Source: Clostridiales bacterium
Lineage (GTDB): Bacteria > Bacillota > Clostridia > Oscillospirales > Oscillospiraceae
Direction: 5' to 3'
DNA: 64,000 nt
Assembly: GCA_004554585.1 (NCBI GenBank)
Contig: SFLH01000001.1
Coordinates: forward strand, 186,001-250,000
Numbering within the stretch: position 1 is the stretch's first letter; each line of letters starts with the position of its first letter. Shown piece after piece: positions 45,601 through 53,416 of this stretch. The translations under genes were made by a program, and so were the position numbers. The notes beneath the pieces were generated by a model. It worked only from the letters and a program-made list of their open reading frames with translations, searched no databases and was not told the DNA's origin.

Positions 45601-46110
45601 TCATGATGTCTGGGAGAGGAGTTCCACAGACTGCATTTTCTCCGCAGTCCACTCGTCAAAGCCGCCGGACAAGGCCAGATCCAGATAGCGCAGGCTCTGT
45701 TCCATCAGGACGGGGGTGCAGTAGAAGCCCCCTTCGGGCTCTTCCACCCAGCCGTCTACACCATGGGCGGCATAGACCGCTTCGCAGGCCGCGCGGAACT
45801 CCTCAAAGGAGACGGGGAGCTGCCCGGTCTGGCCATAGTTCTGGATGGCGGCCACTTCCTCCTCCAGCAGTTCCGGGGTGCAGTAGAAAGGTATGGTCCG
45901 AGAGATTTTCCAATACTTGGCCTGGTAATCCCAGGGGGGCAGGCCAATGCTCTCATAGGCTTCTTGGGTGGCTGCTTCATACTCCCGGAACGACACCGGC
46001 GAGCCGTCATCCACCACCCGGGTGCTGTACCACTGGGCGATCAGCACGCAGACCACCGCAGCCAGGACCATCAGCACTGGGCCAAGCCATGACATTCCTT
46101 GCTTCTTCAT
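45601..46110 (-). CDS. Membrane-anchored protein with two FYCTP repeats
   Basis: 169 residues, not recognised. Residues 7-28 form one membrane helix (LGPVLMVLAAVVCVLIAQW), so most of the protein lies outside. The outer part is two copies of one unit: PVSFREYEAATQEAYESIGL...FYCTP (38-79) and PVSFEEFRAACEAVYAAHGV...FYCTP (99-133). Each unit has one conserved Cys and a YxSIG/YAAHG turn followed by Trp. Its own promoter precedes it. Between a glycosyltransferase and an O-antigen ligase gene, it may belong to the same surface-polymer path. Confidence 0.75.
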   Translation of the reverse strand: MKKQGMSWLGPVLMVLAAVVCVLIAQWYSTRVVDDGSPVSFREYEAATQEAYESIGLPPWDYQAKYWKISRTIPFYCTPELLEEEVAAIQNYGQTGQLPVSFEEFRAACEAVYAAHGVDGWVEEPEGGFYCTPVLMEQSLRYLDLALSGGFDEWTAEKMQSVELLSQTS

Positions 46111-46151
46111 GGAGATCGCTCCTTTCTCGTGACGGAATTCTTCCTAAGGTT

Positions 46152-46181
46152 ATCATACCGAATCTGGTATGGCCTTGTCAA
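46152..46181 (-). promoter_or_regulatory. Promoter with internal palindrome before the FYCTP gene
   Basis: TTGACA (46181-46176), 18 nt and TATGAT (46157-46152) on the minus strand. CATACC-N6-GGTATG (46155-46172) lies across the spacer and part of the -10, an ideal operator place. Confidence 0.7.
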
Positions 46182-46206
46182 TTCCGAATGAGGCGAAAGA
46201 GGGCAG

Positions 46207-47229
46207 TTATCCCCGGTTTTTCCAGCCGTAGAGCAGGGAGAGCAGGAGATATTGCCGCCGGCACACCAGGTCGGCCACCATCTGCTTGTTGCGTCCCAGC
46301 CCCTGGGGATGGATGGCCTGGATGGCCCGGGCCATGGGGGGCAGCTGGCAGATCCCCCGCACTCGCCGGCGCTTTTCCGCCAGGGAGGCGGCGTTGCTGG
46401 CGGCAAACTCGTTGCCGATGGCGATGAGCAGGCCGGACCAGCAGGAGTTCTCCCGCCACAAGGGCAAGTTTTCCCCCAGTCCCATCCGCTGGGCCAGGGC
46501 CTCCTTGGCTTTCATAAAGCTGTAGAAGGTCTGCATGTAGTCGGGCAGATACCGCCGGGTCACCGAGGTGGGGTTTTGCAGGTAGCAGTACACCGGCTGG
46601 TTGAGCATAGCCAGCTTTTGGGCGTGGCAGAAATACTCCAGCAGAAAGAGCTCATCCTCCAGGTAGGCCCCCTGGAAGGTGATCCCGCCCTCCTGGATGA
46701 TCTTCCGGGAGAACAGGAAGCGCCAGACAAATCCATTGAGAACCTGCCCTGGCTTGCCCAGCCGCTCTCCCAGCAGCCGGTCCACGATGCCCCGGCGGAT
46801 CTCCGCCGGGCCGTAAACACCCTGGGGCAGGGCGCCGGGCTCCTGTTCCTGCTGGCCGCTGACTTCCACCCGCCAGTGCGAGCCGCCGGCAGTGTCCGCC
46901 CCGCTCTGGGTCAGGGCCTGGTAGAGGGCCTCCAGGGCATCCTTGGGCAGCCAATCGTCGGCGTCGGCAAAGGCCAGATAGGTCCCCTGGGCCTGGGCCA
47001 TGCCCAGGTTTCGGGCTGAGCTCACCCCGCCGTTCTCCTGATGAAAGACCCGCACCCGGGGGTCTTCCTGGGCGATCTGGTCGCACAGGGCGCCGCTGCC
47101 GTCGGGGGAACCGTCGTCAATGAGCAGCAGCTCCAGGTCCGCAAAGGTCTGGGAGAGGATGGACGTGGTGCACTTGCGCAGGAACTCCTGGGCACGATAG
47201 ACGGGCACGATCACCGAGATCTCCGGCAT
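46207..47229 (-). CDS. Family 2 glycosyltransferase
   Basis: 340 residues. The GT-A fold opens ISVIVPVYRAQEFLRKCTTS; the metal-binding DxD is seen in LAFADADDWLPKDALE, and LLIDDGSPDGSGALCDQIAQ binds the nucleotide sugar. Such enzymes add a sugar to a growing surface polysaccharide on the inner side of the membrane. It begins 21 nt after metK stops with GGAGGG before its ATG, so it is likely read with metK. Confidence 0.93.
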   Translation of the reverse strand: MPEISVIVPVYRAQEFLRKCTTSILSQTFADLELLLIDDGSPDGSGALCDQIAQEDPRVRVFHQENGGVSSARNLGMAQAQGTYLAFADADDWLPKDALEALYQALTQSGADTAGGSHWRVEVSGQQEQEPGALPQGVYGPAEIRRGIVDRLLGERLGKPGQVLNGFVWRFLFSRKIIQEGGITFQGAYLEDELFLLEYFCHAQKLAMLNQPVYCYLQNPTSVTRRYLPDYMQTFYSFMKAKEALAQRMGLGENLPLWRENSCWSGLLIAIGNEFAASNAASLAEKRRRVRGICQLPPMARAIQAIHPQGLGRNKQMVADLVCRRQYLLLSLLYGWKNRG

Positions 47230-47250
47230 AGAGGTCCCTCCCTTCTCTCC

Positions 47251-48432
47251 TTACTGGCAGGCTGCCTTGAGCTGCTCGGCCCGGTCGGTCTTTTCCCACA
47301 GGACCCCCAGGTCCTCCCGGCCCATGTGGCCATAGGCAGCCAGGCTGCGGTAGATGGGCTTCTGCAGGTCCAGGTCCCGGATGATGGCGGTGGGGCGCAG
47401 GTCGAAGGTCTTGCGCACCGCCTGCTCCAGCACCTCGTCGGAGACCGTGCCGGTGCCGAAGGTCTCCACCAGGATGGACACGGGCTGGGCCACGCCGATG
47501 GCATAGGCCAGCTGGATCTGGCACCGCTTGGCAAGGCCCGCGGCCACCACGGTCTTGGCCACCCAGCGGGCGGCATAGGCGGCGGAGCGGTCCACCTTGG
47601 TGGGGTCCTTGCCGGAGAAGGCGCCGCCGCCGTGGGGGGCAGACCCGCCGTACGTATCCACGATGATCTTCCGGCCAGTCAGGCCGGTGTCCCCCTGAGG
47701 GCCACCGATGACGAAGCGGCCGGTGGGGTTGACATAAATCTTGGTGTTCTCATCCATGAGATGGGCCGGCACGGTGGGCTTGATGACCAGCTCGATCATA
47801 TCTTTGCGGATCTGGTCCAAAGAGGCATCGGGGCTGTGCTGGGTGGACAGGACCACGGTGTCCACGCGCACAGGCTGGTTGTTCTCGTCGTACTCCACGG
47901 TCACCTGGGTCTTGCCGTCGGGGCGCAGGTAGTCCACGGTCCCCTCCTTACGCACCTGGGCCAGGCGCTTGGCCATCTTGTGGGACAGGGAGATGGCCAG
48001 GGGCATGAGCTCCGGGGTCTCGTCGCAAGCATAGCCGAACATCATGCCCTGGTCACCGGCACCGTTGTCCAGCGCGCTGTCTCCGCCCTCTTTAGCCTCC
48101 AGGGACTGGTCAACGCCCAGGGCGATGTCCGCGCTCTGCTCGTCGATGTTGGTGATGATGCCGCAGGTGTCGCAGTCAAAGCCGTACTTGGCCCGGTCAT
48201 AGCCGATCTCCCGGATGACCTGGCGGGCGATCTTGGGGATGTCCACGTAGCAGCTGGTGCTGATCTCCCCCATGATGTGGATCAGGCCCGTGGACGCGGT
48301 GGTCTCGCAGGCCACCCGGCCCAGGGGGTCCTGGGCCAGGATGGCGTCCAGGACGGCGTCGGAGATCTGGTCGCAAATTTTATCGGGATGTCCCTCGGTA
48401 ACGGACTCAGAAGTGAAAAAACGGTGGCTCAT
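47251..48432 (-). CDS. metK: S-adenosylmethionine synthetase
   Basis: 393 residues. It makes SAM from methionine and ATP. Motifs: SESVTEGHPDKICDQISDAV near the N-terminus, GAGDQGMMFGYACDETPELM (the hexapeptide loop) and GGGAFSGKDPTKVDRSAAYA. AAGGAGGAA lies before the ATG. It follows ahcY by 89 nt and is likely controlled by the SAM riboswitch upstream of ahcY. Confidence 0.98.
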   Translation of the reverse strand: MSHRFFTSESVTEGHPDKICDQISDAVLDAILAQDPLGRVACETTASTGLIHIMGEISTSCYVDIPKIARQVIREIGYDRAKYGFDCDTCGIITNIDEQSADIALGVDQSLEAKEGGDSALDNGAGDQGMMFGYACDETPELMPLAISLSHKMAKRLAQVRKEGTVDYLRPDGKTQVTVEYDENNQPVRVDTVVLSTQHSPDASLDQIRKDMIELVIKPTVPAHLMDENTKIYVNPTGRFVIGGPQGDTGLTGRKIIVDTYGGSAPHGGGAFSGKDPTKVDRSAAYAARWVAKTVVAAGLAKRCQIQLAYAIGVAQPVSILVETFGTGTVSDEVLEQAVRKTFDLRPTAIIRDLDLQKPIYRSLAAYGHMGREDLGVLWEKTDRAEQLKAACQ

Positions 48433-48521
48433 GGCAATGGTTCCTCCTTAAACGATGTACTCTATATATTTATCTATATCTATATATTTACCCTAAATGA
48501 AATGAAACGAAGCGGTTTTTC
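48433..48521 (-). other. AT-rich gap between ahcY and metK
   Basis: 89 bp with a TATA-type run (about 48464-48491) in a GC-rich genome. It may hold a second metK promoter, but no clear -35 is seen. Confidence 0.4.
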
Positions 48522-49766
48522 TCACTCTGCCGCCCAGCCGGCCAGATAGGCCTCCTGCTGGGGGGTGAGGGTGTCGATGGACAGGCCCAGGGCGGCCAGC
48601 TTGGCCCGGCCGATCTCGTCGTCGATGACCTCGGGGACCTGGTAGACTTTCTTCTCCAGGCCCGTCTGCTTGGTCAGCCACTCAGCGGCCAGGGCCTGGA
48701 CGGCGAAGGACATATCCATGATCTCGGCCGGATGGCCGTTGCCGGCGGCCAGGTTCACCAGCCGGCCCTCAGCCAGCACGTTCAGGGTGCGGCCGTTGGC
48801 CAGGGTGTAGCCCACGATGTTCTCCCGGCGCTCCTCGGCCTTCACAGCCATCTCCCGCAGGGCGGCCACGGCCACCTCGCAGTCAAAGTGGCCGGCGTTG
48901 GCCAGCAGGACGTTGTCCTTCATGGTTTCAAAATGCCGGGGGACGATCACGTCCTTGCAGCCGGTGACGGTGATGAACACGTCCCCCAGGGGGGCGGCCT
49001 CGTCCATGGTCATCACCCGGAAGCCGTTCATGGTGGCGTCCAGGGCCTTAAAGGGGTCGATCTCGGTGACGATTACGTTGGCCCCCAGGCCGGCGGCCCG
49101 CATGGCCACGCCCTTGCCACACCAGCCATAGCCGGCCACCACCACGGTCTTGCCCGCCACCACCAGGTTGGTGGTGTGGAGGATACCATCCCACACCGAC
49201 TGGCCGGTGCCGTACTTGTTGTCGTAGTAGTGCTTGGCCTTGGCGTCGTTGACGGCCATCATGGGGCAGGGCAGGATGCCCTCCCGCTCCCGGGCCTTCA
49301 GGCGGAGGATACCAGTGGTGGTCTCCTCGCAGCCGCCGATGAGGCAGTCAGCATATTCCTTGCACTTGCCCCCCAGCAGGTCGATCAGGTCCCCGCCGTC
49401 GTCGATGACGATGTGGGGGTGGCACTTGAGGGTCTCGGTGAGAAGGTCCTCATATTCCTGGGCGGTGACGCCGTGGATCCCGAAGGTCTCCACCCCCATG
49501 CTGGCAAGGCCCGCGGCCACATCATCCTGGGTGGACAGGGGGTTGGAGCCGGTGAGGTAGACCTCCGCTCCCCCCTGCTGGAGAACATAGCCCAGATTGG
49601 CGGTCTTGGCCTCCAGGTGGACCGACACGGCCACCCGCAGGCCCTGGAAGGGCTTTTCCTTCTGAAAGCGGGCTTCGATCTGGGACAGGGCGGGCATGAA
49701 GTCCCGGACCCAGTGGATCTTTCTACGGCCAGACTCGGCCAGGGAAGGGTCTTTTACGATGCTCAT
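48522..49766 (-). CDS. ahcY: Adenosylhomocysteinase
   Basis: 414 residues from the ATG at 49766 (MSIVKDPSLAESGRRKIHWV); the 19 codons before it fall in the riboswitch leader. It splits SAH into adenosine and homocysteine with bound NAD. NAD site: GKTVVVAGYGWCGKGVAMRA; catalytic stretches: HLEAKTANL, DDGGDLIDLL, EETTTGILRL, and the C-terminal NLAAGNGHP. Most Clostridia use the Pfs/LuxS route instead, so SAH hydrolase here is notable. First gene of the methyl-cycle transcript. Confidence 0.97.
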   Translation of the reverse strand: MSIVKDPSLAESGRRKIHWVRDFMPALSQIEARFQKEKPFQGLRVAVSVHLEAKTANLGYVLQQGGAEVYLTGSNPLSTQDDVAAGLASMGVETFGIHGVTAQEYEDLLTETLKCHPHIVIDDGGDLIDLLGGKCKEYADCLIGGCEETTTGILRLKAREREGILPCPMMAVNDAKAKHYYDNKYGTGQSVWDGILHTTNLVVAGKTVVVAGYGWCGKGVAMRAAGLGANVIVTEIDPFKALDATMNGFRVMTMDEAAPLGDVFITVTGCKDVIVPRHFETMKDNVLLANAGHFDCEVAVAALREMAVKAEERRENIVGYTLANGRTLNVLAEGRLVNLAAGNGHPAEIMDMSFAVQALAAEWLTKQTGLEKKVYQVPEVIDDEIGRAKLAALGLSIDTLTPQQEAYLAGWAAE

Positions 49767-49829
49767 AAACACTCGTTCCTTTTCTGAATTTTCGCCGATG
49801 GAGGCGGGAAGGGGGCTCTGCACCCATAG

Positions 49830-49855
49830 AAAAAGGCTTCCGTAAGGAAGCCTTG
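49830..49855 (-). terminator. Riboswitch expression-platform terminator
   Basis: AAGGCTTCC, TTAC loop, GGAAGCCTT, then TTTTT on the minus strand, directly after the SAM aptamer. Formed when SAM is bound, it would stop ahcY transcription early. Confidence 0.85.
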
Positions 49856-49874
49856 GTCGCTGGAGACGGCGTCT

Positions 49875-49962
49875 TCCTTATCGCTGTTAGCGGAACCACC
49901 TTGCCCGGGGGCAGGTTGGTGTGGGGTCATTGAGCTAACTCTCTCGCCCACTCTCGATAATG
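49875..49962 (-). ncRNA. SAM-I (S-box) riboswitch aptamer
   Basis: The minus strand aligns step by step with the S-box core: TTATCGAGAGTGGGCGAGAG, then AGTTAGCTCAATGACCCC, then CAACC, an AAGGTG segment, TTCC, and CGATAAGG at the end. Pairings: P1 TTATCG/CGATAA, P2 GTTAGC/GCTAAC, P3 TGCCC/GGGCA with ACC/GGT. The T-box alternative (AGGTGGTTCCGC looks like a T-box) is less likely, because no specifier stem is present and the 5' half is pure S-box. It would lower ahcY-metK transcription when SAM is plentiful. Confidence 0.88.
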
Positions 49963-50000
49963 CGCTCCTATTCAGTTCACGCGGGAAAAATACTCGCTAT

Positions 50001-50028
50001 ATTATACACCATCTCAAAAAAAAGGCAA
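50001..50028 (-). promoter_or_regulatory. Promoter of the SAM-controlled operon
   Basis: TTGCCT (50028-50023), 16 nt and TATAAT (50006-50001) on the minus strand, about 40 nt before the aptamer. Confidence 0.8.
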
Positions 50029-50175
50029 GAAAAATTTTTTCCTCCCAGCCCGGTACGGTTCATGCTATGGGAAGATTGTAAGAATGTTTACAGTTTAGGG
50101 TAGATTTCCCGGCAGAAAGCGGTTAGAATAAGAACACTTTCATCTTATCACTACCCATTGAAGGAGGTCGTTTCT

Positions 50176-51060
50176 TTGCGCGCCATGCAACAGTGGCTGG
50201 ACCGCTTCTGCTACAAGCATCCCCGGCTGAGCATCCCCGGGCTCATGCGGTATATCGTCATCGGCAACGTCCTGGTATACCTGCTGGACATGTTCGGAAC
50301 CAACGGCTACCCCATCGCCTCCAGCCTGCTGGGCTTCAGCACCAGCGCCATCCTGCAGGGGCAGGTTTGGCGGATCATCACCTTTGTCTTTGTCCCCCTG
50401 AGCGGGCAGAACATTCTCTTCTTTGCCCTCACCCTCTACTGCTACTACTTCATCGGCAACGGCTTGGAGCGGGAGTGGGGCAGCAGCAAGTTTACCATCT
50501 TCTACCTCTTCGGGGTGGTACTGAACATTCTGGTGGGCTTCCTGGCAGGCACCACCTCCATGTTCTACGTGAACATGTCCATGTTCTTCGCCTTCGCCAC
50601 CCTCTACCCCAATCTGCAGTTCCTGTTCTTTTTCATCATCCCCGTCAAGGCCAAGTGGCTGGCCTGGATCGACGCCGCCTTCTTCGCCGTCACGGTCCTG
50701 CGCTACCTCTTCCAGGGCCACGTAATCCTGGCGCTGATCCCCATCGTGGCCATTTTGAACTACCTGCTCTTCTTTGCCTCGGACATCACCGGGCAGCTCT
50801 CCTATTGGAAGGGCCGGGCCAAGCACAAGATGAACCAGCAGCAATACCGCCAGGCCTACAGCCGGCCCAACAGCGGGCCAAAGGTCGTGAACTTTCACGA
50901 CGCGAAGACCAAGACCAAGGCCAACTACCTCCACAAGTGCGCCGTGTGCGGCAAGACCGACCTCACCGACCCCCAGATGGAGTTCCGCTACTGTTCCCGG
51001 TGCAATGGCTACTACTGCTACTGCGCCGACCACATCAACAGTCACGTGCACATTCAGTGA
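50176..51060 (+). CDS. Rhomboid-like membrane protein with zinc ribbon, probably inactive
   Basis: 294 residues from TTG at 50176, AGGAGG 7 nt upstream; the ATG at 50185 is the alternative. Six membrane helices lie at about 15-210. Where active rhomboids have GxSG, this protein has VNMSMFF (Ser kept, both Gly lost). The helix that should carry the catalytic His-Gly reads ILNYLLFFASDIT, without it. A C-terminal cytosolic ribbon CAVCGKTD...CSRCNGYYCYCADHI has about seven Cys/His ligands. Probably a pseudoprotease; its role is unknown. Confidence 0.78.
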   Translation: MRAMQQWLDRFCYKHPRLSIPGLMRYIVIGNVLVYLLDMFGTNGYPIASSLLGFSTSAILQGQVWRIITFVFVPLSGQNILFFALTLYCYYFIGNGLEREWGSSKFTIFYLFGVVLNILVGFLAGTTSMFYVNMSMFFAFATLYPNLQFLFFFIIPVKAKWLAWIDAAFFAVTVLRYLFQGHVILALIPIVAILNYLLFFASDITGQLSYWKGRAKHKMNQQQYRQAYSRPNSGPKVVNFHDAKTKTKANYLHKCAVCGKTDLTDPQMEFRYCSRCNGYYCYCADHINSHVHIQ

Positions 51061-51097
51061 CCCCCGGCCCATTCCATCCTAAAGGAGGAGATCCCCC

Positions 51098-51490
51098 ATG
51101 ACCGACCAGGCTCTGGTGGAGCTGGCCTTCACCATGCTGGAACAGTCCTACGTTCCCTATTCCAAGTTCCCCGTCGGGGCCGCCCTTGAGGGGGCTGACG
51201 GGACCATTTACACCGGCTGCAACGTGGAAAACGCCGCCTATGGCTCCACCATCTGCGCCGAGCGCACCGCCCTGGTCAAAGCCGTCAGCGAGGGCTGCCG
51301 GTCCTTTACCCGCCTGGCGGTGGTGGGCAACAGCGCCGACTACTGCTGGCCTTGCGGAGCCTGCCGGCAGATGCTCTATGAATTTTCCCCGGACCTGGAG
51401 GTCCTGGTGGCCCGGCAGGACCACGCCTTTGTCAAGCTCACCCTGAAAGAGCTGCTCCCCTGGGGCTTCGGCCCGGCTTCCCTGGCCTGA
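51098..51490 (+). CDS. cdd: Cytidine deaminase
   Basis: 130 residues, the small tetrameric type. Zinc and proton-shuttle residues: C53-A-E55 in STICAERTAL, C86 and C89 in PCGACRQM. It converts cytidine and deoxycytidine to uridine forms for salvage. AAGGAGGAG lies before the ATG, 37 nt after the rhomboid-like gene; the two may be co-transcribed. Confidence 0.97.
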   Translation: MTDQALVELAFTMLEQSYVPYSKFPVGAALEGADGTIYTGCNVENAAYGSTICAERTALVKAVSEGCRSFTRLAVVGNSADYCWPCGACRQMLYEFSPDLEVLVARQDHAFVKLTLKELLPWGFGPASLA

Positions 51491-51530
51491 GGGCCACCGA
51501 CCCGACAACCAAGCAAAGACGCCCTGCCCG

Positions 51531-51568
51531 TTCGGACAGACGCCTAGAGACAGATCCCTCTGTCCGAA
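51531..51568 (+). promoter_or_regulatory. Hairpin touching the acetyltransferase ribosome site
   Basis: TTCGGACAGA and TCTGTCCGAA form a perfect 10-bp stem with an 18-nt loop. The 3' arm runs into GAAGGAGG, the ribosome site of the next gene. It could modulate translation or mark the end of cdd. No T-run before the gene except TTTTTT after the site. Confidence 0.5.
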
Positions 51569-51582
51569 GGAGGTTTTTTACC

Positions 51583-52221
51583 ATGGATTTAAAAGAGTAC
51601 TTGGCCCGGATGAACGCCGGCGATCCCGTCACCGGCGGTGGTGAAATGCACCGCTTCATGCGGGAGATCAACGAAGCTACCATGCGCCTGACCTTTGATC
51701 TCAACTCGAAATACCACACCGCCGAAGAGGTGCGGGAGATCTTCTCCAAGATCATCGGCAAGCCCGTGGACAAGGACTTCCGCCTCTTCCCCCCCTTTTA
51801 CACCAACTGCGGCAAGAACATCACCCTGGGCAAGGGGGTCTTCATCAACACCGGCTGCCACTTCCAGGACCAGGGGGGCATCACCATCGGCGACGGCACC
51901 CTGCTGGGCAACAACGTGGTGCTGACCACCATGAACCACGACTTTGACCCCGACCAGCGCACCACCACCTATCCCGCCCCCATCGTCATCGGCAAAAAGG
52001 TCTGGCTGGGCTCCAGCGTCACCGTGGTCCCGGGGGTCACCATCGGCGACGGGGCCATCATCGGCGCCGGGGCCGTGGTCACCAAAGACATCCCCCCCTA
52101 CACCGTTGCCGCTGGCGTCCCCGCCCGGGTCGTGCGCCAGGTTGACCTGGAGGACCACTACCCCGCTACATACAAGCGAAAGCTCGCCCAAGAAAAGAAC
52201 GAATCCGAGGGAACCGAGTAA
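51583..52221 (+). CDS. Hexapeptide-repeat acetyltransferase (maltose/galactoside type)
   Basis: 212 residues. The left-handed beta-helix repeats are seen from NITLGKGVFINTGCHFQDQG through ITIGDGTLLG, APIVIGKKVWLG and VTIGDGAIIGAGAVV. NHDFDP holds the catalytic His of the LacA/Maa group. It moves an acetyl group from acetyl-CoA to a sugar or related hydroxyl. Preceded by GAAGGAGG. Confidence 0.92.
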   Translation: MDLKEYLARMNAGDPVTGGGEMHRFMREINEATMRLTFDLNSKYHTAEEVREIFSKIIGKPVDKDFRLFPPFYTNCGKNITLGKGVFINTGCHFQDQGGITIGDGTLLGNNVVLTTMNHDFDPDQRTTTYPAPIVIGKKVWLGSSVTVVPGVTIGDGAIIGAGAVVTKDIPPYTVAAGVPARVVRQVDLEDHYPATYKRKLAQEKNESEGTE

Positions 52222-52235
52222 TCTCCCCTCTCAGT

Positions 52236-52290
52236 CCAAAAAACCAGAGGGACCCCCGCGCTCACGCGCGGGGGTCCCTCTGGTCGTTTC
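52236..52290. terminator. Bidirectional terminator
   Basis: A perfect 19-bp stem (ACCAGAGGGACCCCCGCGC and its complement, 4-nt loop) with an A-run on the left and GTTTC on the right. It ends the acetyltransferase transcript and also that of the small membrane-protein gene on the other strand. Confidence 0.9.
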
Positions 52291-52350
52291 ATTGCCTCAC
52301 CCGGCAGGCCGTAGCAAGCTCAGGCCGCCAGGCCGGGCAGTGGTTCGGTT

Positions 52351-52575
52351 TTACGCATTCCCGCGCGCTGTCCGCTCAATGCGGTCCTCCCGGAAAAAGA
52401 GAGTGATGCACCAGATGGCAGACAGACACACCAGAATATACACCAGTCGGCTCAGAGCGCTGGCGGAGCCACCAAAGAGGGCCGCCACGATGTCCAGGCC
52501 GAAAATCCCGACGCTGCCCCAGTTCAGTCCGCCGATAATCAGCACCACCAGAGCAATTCTGTCGATCACCTTCAT
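52351..52575 (-). CDS. DUF378 family small membrane protein
   Basis: 74 residues from the ATG at 52575 (MKVIDRIALVVLIIGGLNWG), GGGAGG 7 nt upstream; the longer frame upstream is spurious. Two membrane helices; the IGGLNWGSVGIFGLDIVAAL motif is the mark of DUF378. Function unknown. Confidence 0.9.
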   Translation of the reverse strand: MKVIDRIALVVLIIGGLNWGSVGIFGLDIVAALFGGSASALSRLVYILVCLSAIWCITLFFREDRIERTARGNA

Positions 52576-52715
52576 AAGGAAACCTCCCGGAACCACAGTT
52601 TCGTGGTCCATTTGGATTTTCGAAGCCCGGCAAGAGGCTGTGCCCCTTCCGGTCTCCGTGAGGTAGTATGGCCCTCTTTTCCCCGCTCCATTCTGAAAAA
52701 TTTTCCCAGCGTGTT

Positions 52716-53267
52716 TCACTCGGGATAGTAGTTGAGAATGAGCCCCCGGACCAGGACCTCCCCCTGGTTGCGGTAGCGGTGCTCCTTGGTGGAGTCAAAG
52801 CCCAGGGCATCCCCCGGGTCCAGGTGGTAGACCCCGCCGCCGGTCTCCACCGTCAGCCGGCCTTCCAGCACATAGATGTACTCCTGGGCCTGGGCCAGAT
52901 GGCCGGCGGAGGTGTAATCTCCCTGGGGATCTAGCTCCATGGCGAAAAGTTCAAAATTCCGCTCGGCCCCGCCCTTGAAATAGCAGAAGACCCGGTACTG
53001 GCCATTCTCCGCCTGCTGGGGCGGGGCATCCTCCCGGCGGACCAGGGTGGCCCCGCCGCCGCTCTCCTCCAGCAGGCGGGTGTAGGGAACCTTCAGGCCG
53101 TTGGCGATCTTCCAGAGGGTGTTGATGGTGGGGTTGCCGCCGCCCTTTTCCAAATCGGAGAGCATGGCCTTGCTCAGGCCCGACAGGGCGGCCAGCTGGC
53201 CCAGGGTCAGGTCCCGCTCGGTCCGCAGTCGGTTTAAGTTGTCCCCAATGAGCTTGCCGAAATCCAT
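52716..53267 (-). CDS. XRE-cupin transcriptional regulator
   Basis: 183 residues. Helix-turn-helix: RDLTLGQLAALSGLSKAMLS, DLEKGGGNPTINTLWKIANG. A cupin domain follows (about 105-180): HLAQAQEYIYVLEGRLTVET, GGVYHLDPGDALGFDSTKEH. Such regulators sense small molecules and often control the divergent transporter; here it faces azlCD. Its promoter overlaps the azlC leader. Confidence 0.93.
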   Translation of the reverse strand: MDFGKLIGDNLNRLRTERDLTLGQLAALSGLSKAMLSDLEKGGGNPTINTLWKIANGLKVPYTRLLEESGGGATLVRREDAPPQQAENGQYRVFCYFKGGAERNFELFAMELDPQGDYTSAGHLAQAQEYIYVLEGRLTVETGGGVYHLDPGDALGFDSTKEHRYRNQGEVLVRGLILNYYPE

Positions 53268-53289
53268 GGGAAAACCCTCCTTTCGGTCC

Positions 53290-53318
53290 TTGACAAAGAA
53301 ATCGAACAGTTGTAAGAT
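53290..53318 (+). promoter_or_regulatory. Promoter of azlCD
   Basis: TTGACA (53290-53295), 17 nt and TAAGAT (53313-53318). Confidence 0.75.
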
Positions 53319-53329
53319 ATATCATACAT

Positions 53330-53347
53330 CGTTCATTTTTCCGAACG
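53330..53347. promoter_or_regulatory. Inverted repeat between regulator and azlC
   Basis: CGTTC-N8-GAACG lies between the two divergent promoters; a further GTTCAT follows. Likely operator for the XRE-cupin protein. Confidence 0.5.
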
Positions 53348-53366
53348 GTTGTTCATCTTGGTTTCC

Positions 53367-53395
53367 ATTATACCCAAACCCCGGGGAGAACGCAA
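53367..53395 (-). promoter_or_regulatory. Promoter of the XRE-cupin gene
   Basis: TTGCGT (53395-53390), 17 nt and TATAAT (53372-53367) on the minus strand, just in front of the azlC ribosome site. Confidence 0.7.
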
Positions 53396-53416
53396 GAGGG
53401 AAAGGAGGGATGTCCC

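Noticed and set aside
49875..49962. T-box leader before ahcY
   Set aside because: AGGTGGTTCCGC looks like a T-box core, but there is no specifier stem, and the 5' part matches the S-box from TTATC through ATGA to CAACC. ahcY is also not an amino acid or tRNA-synthetase gene.
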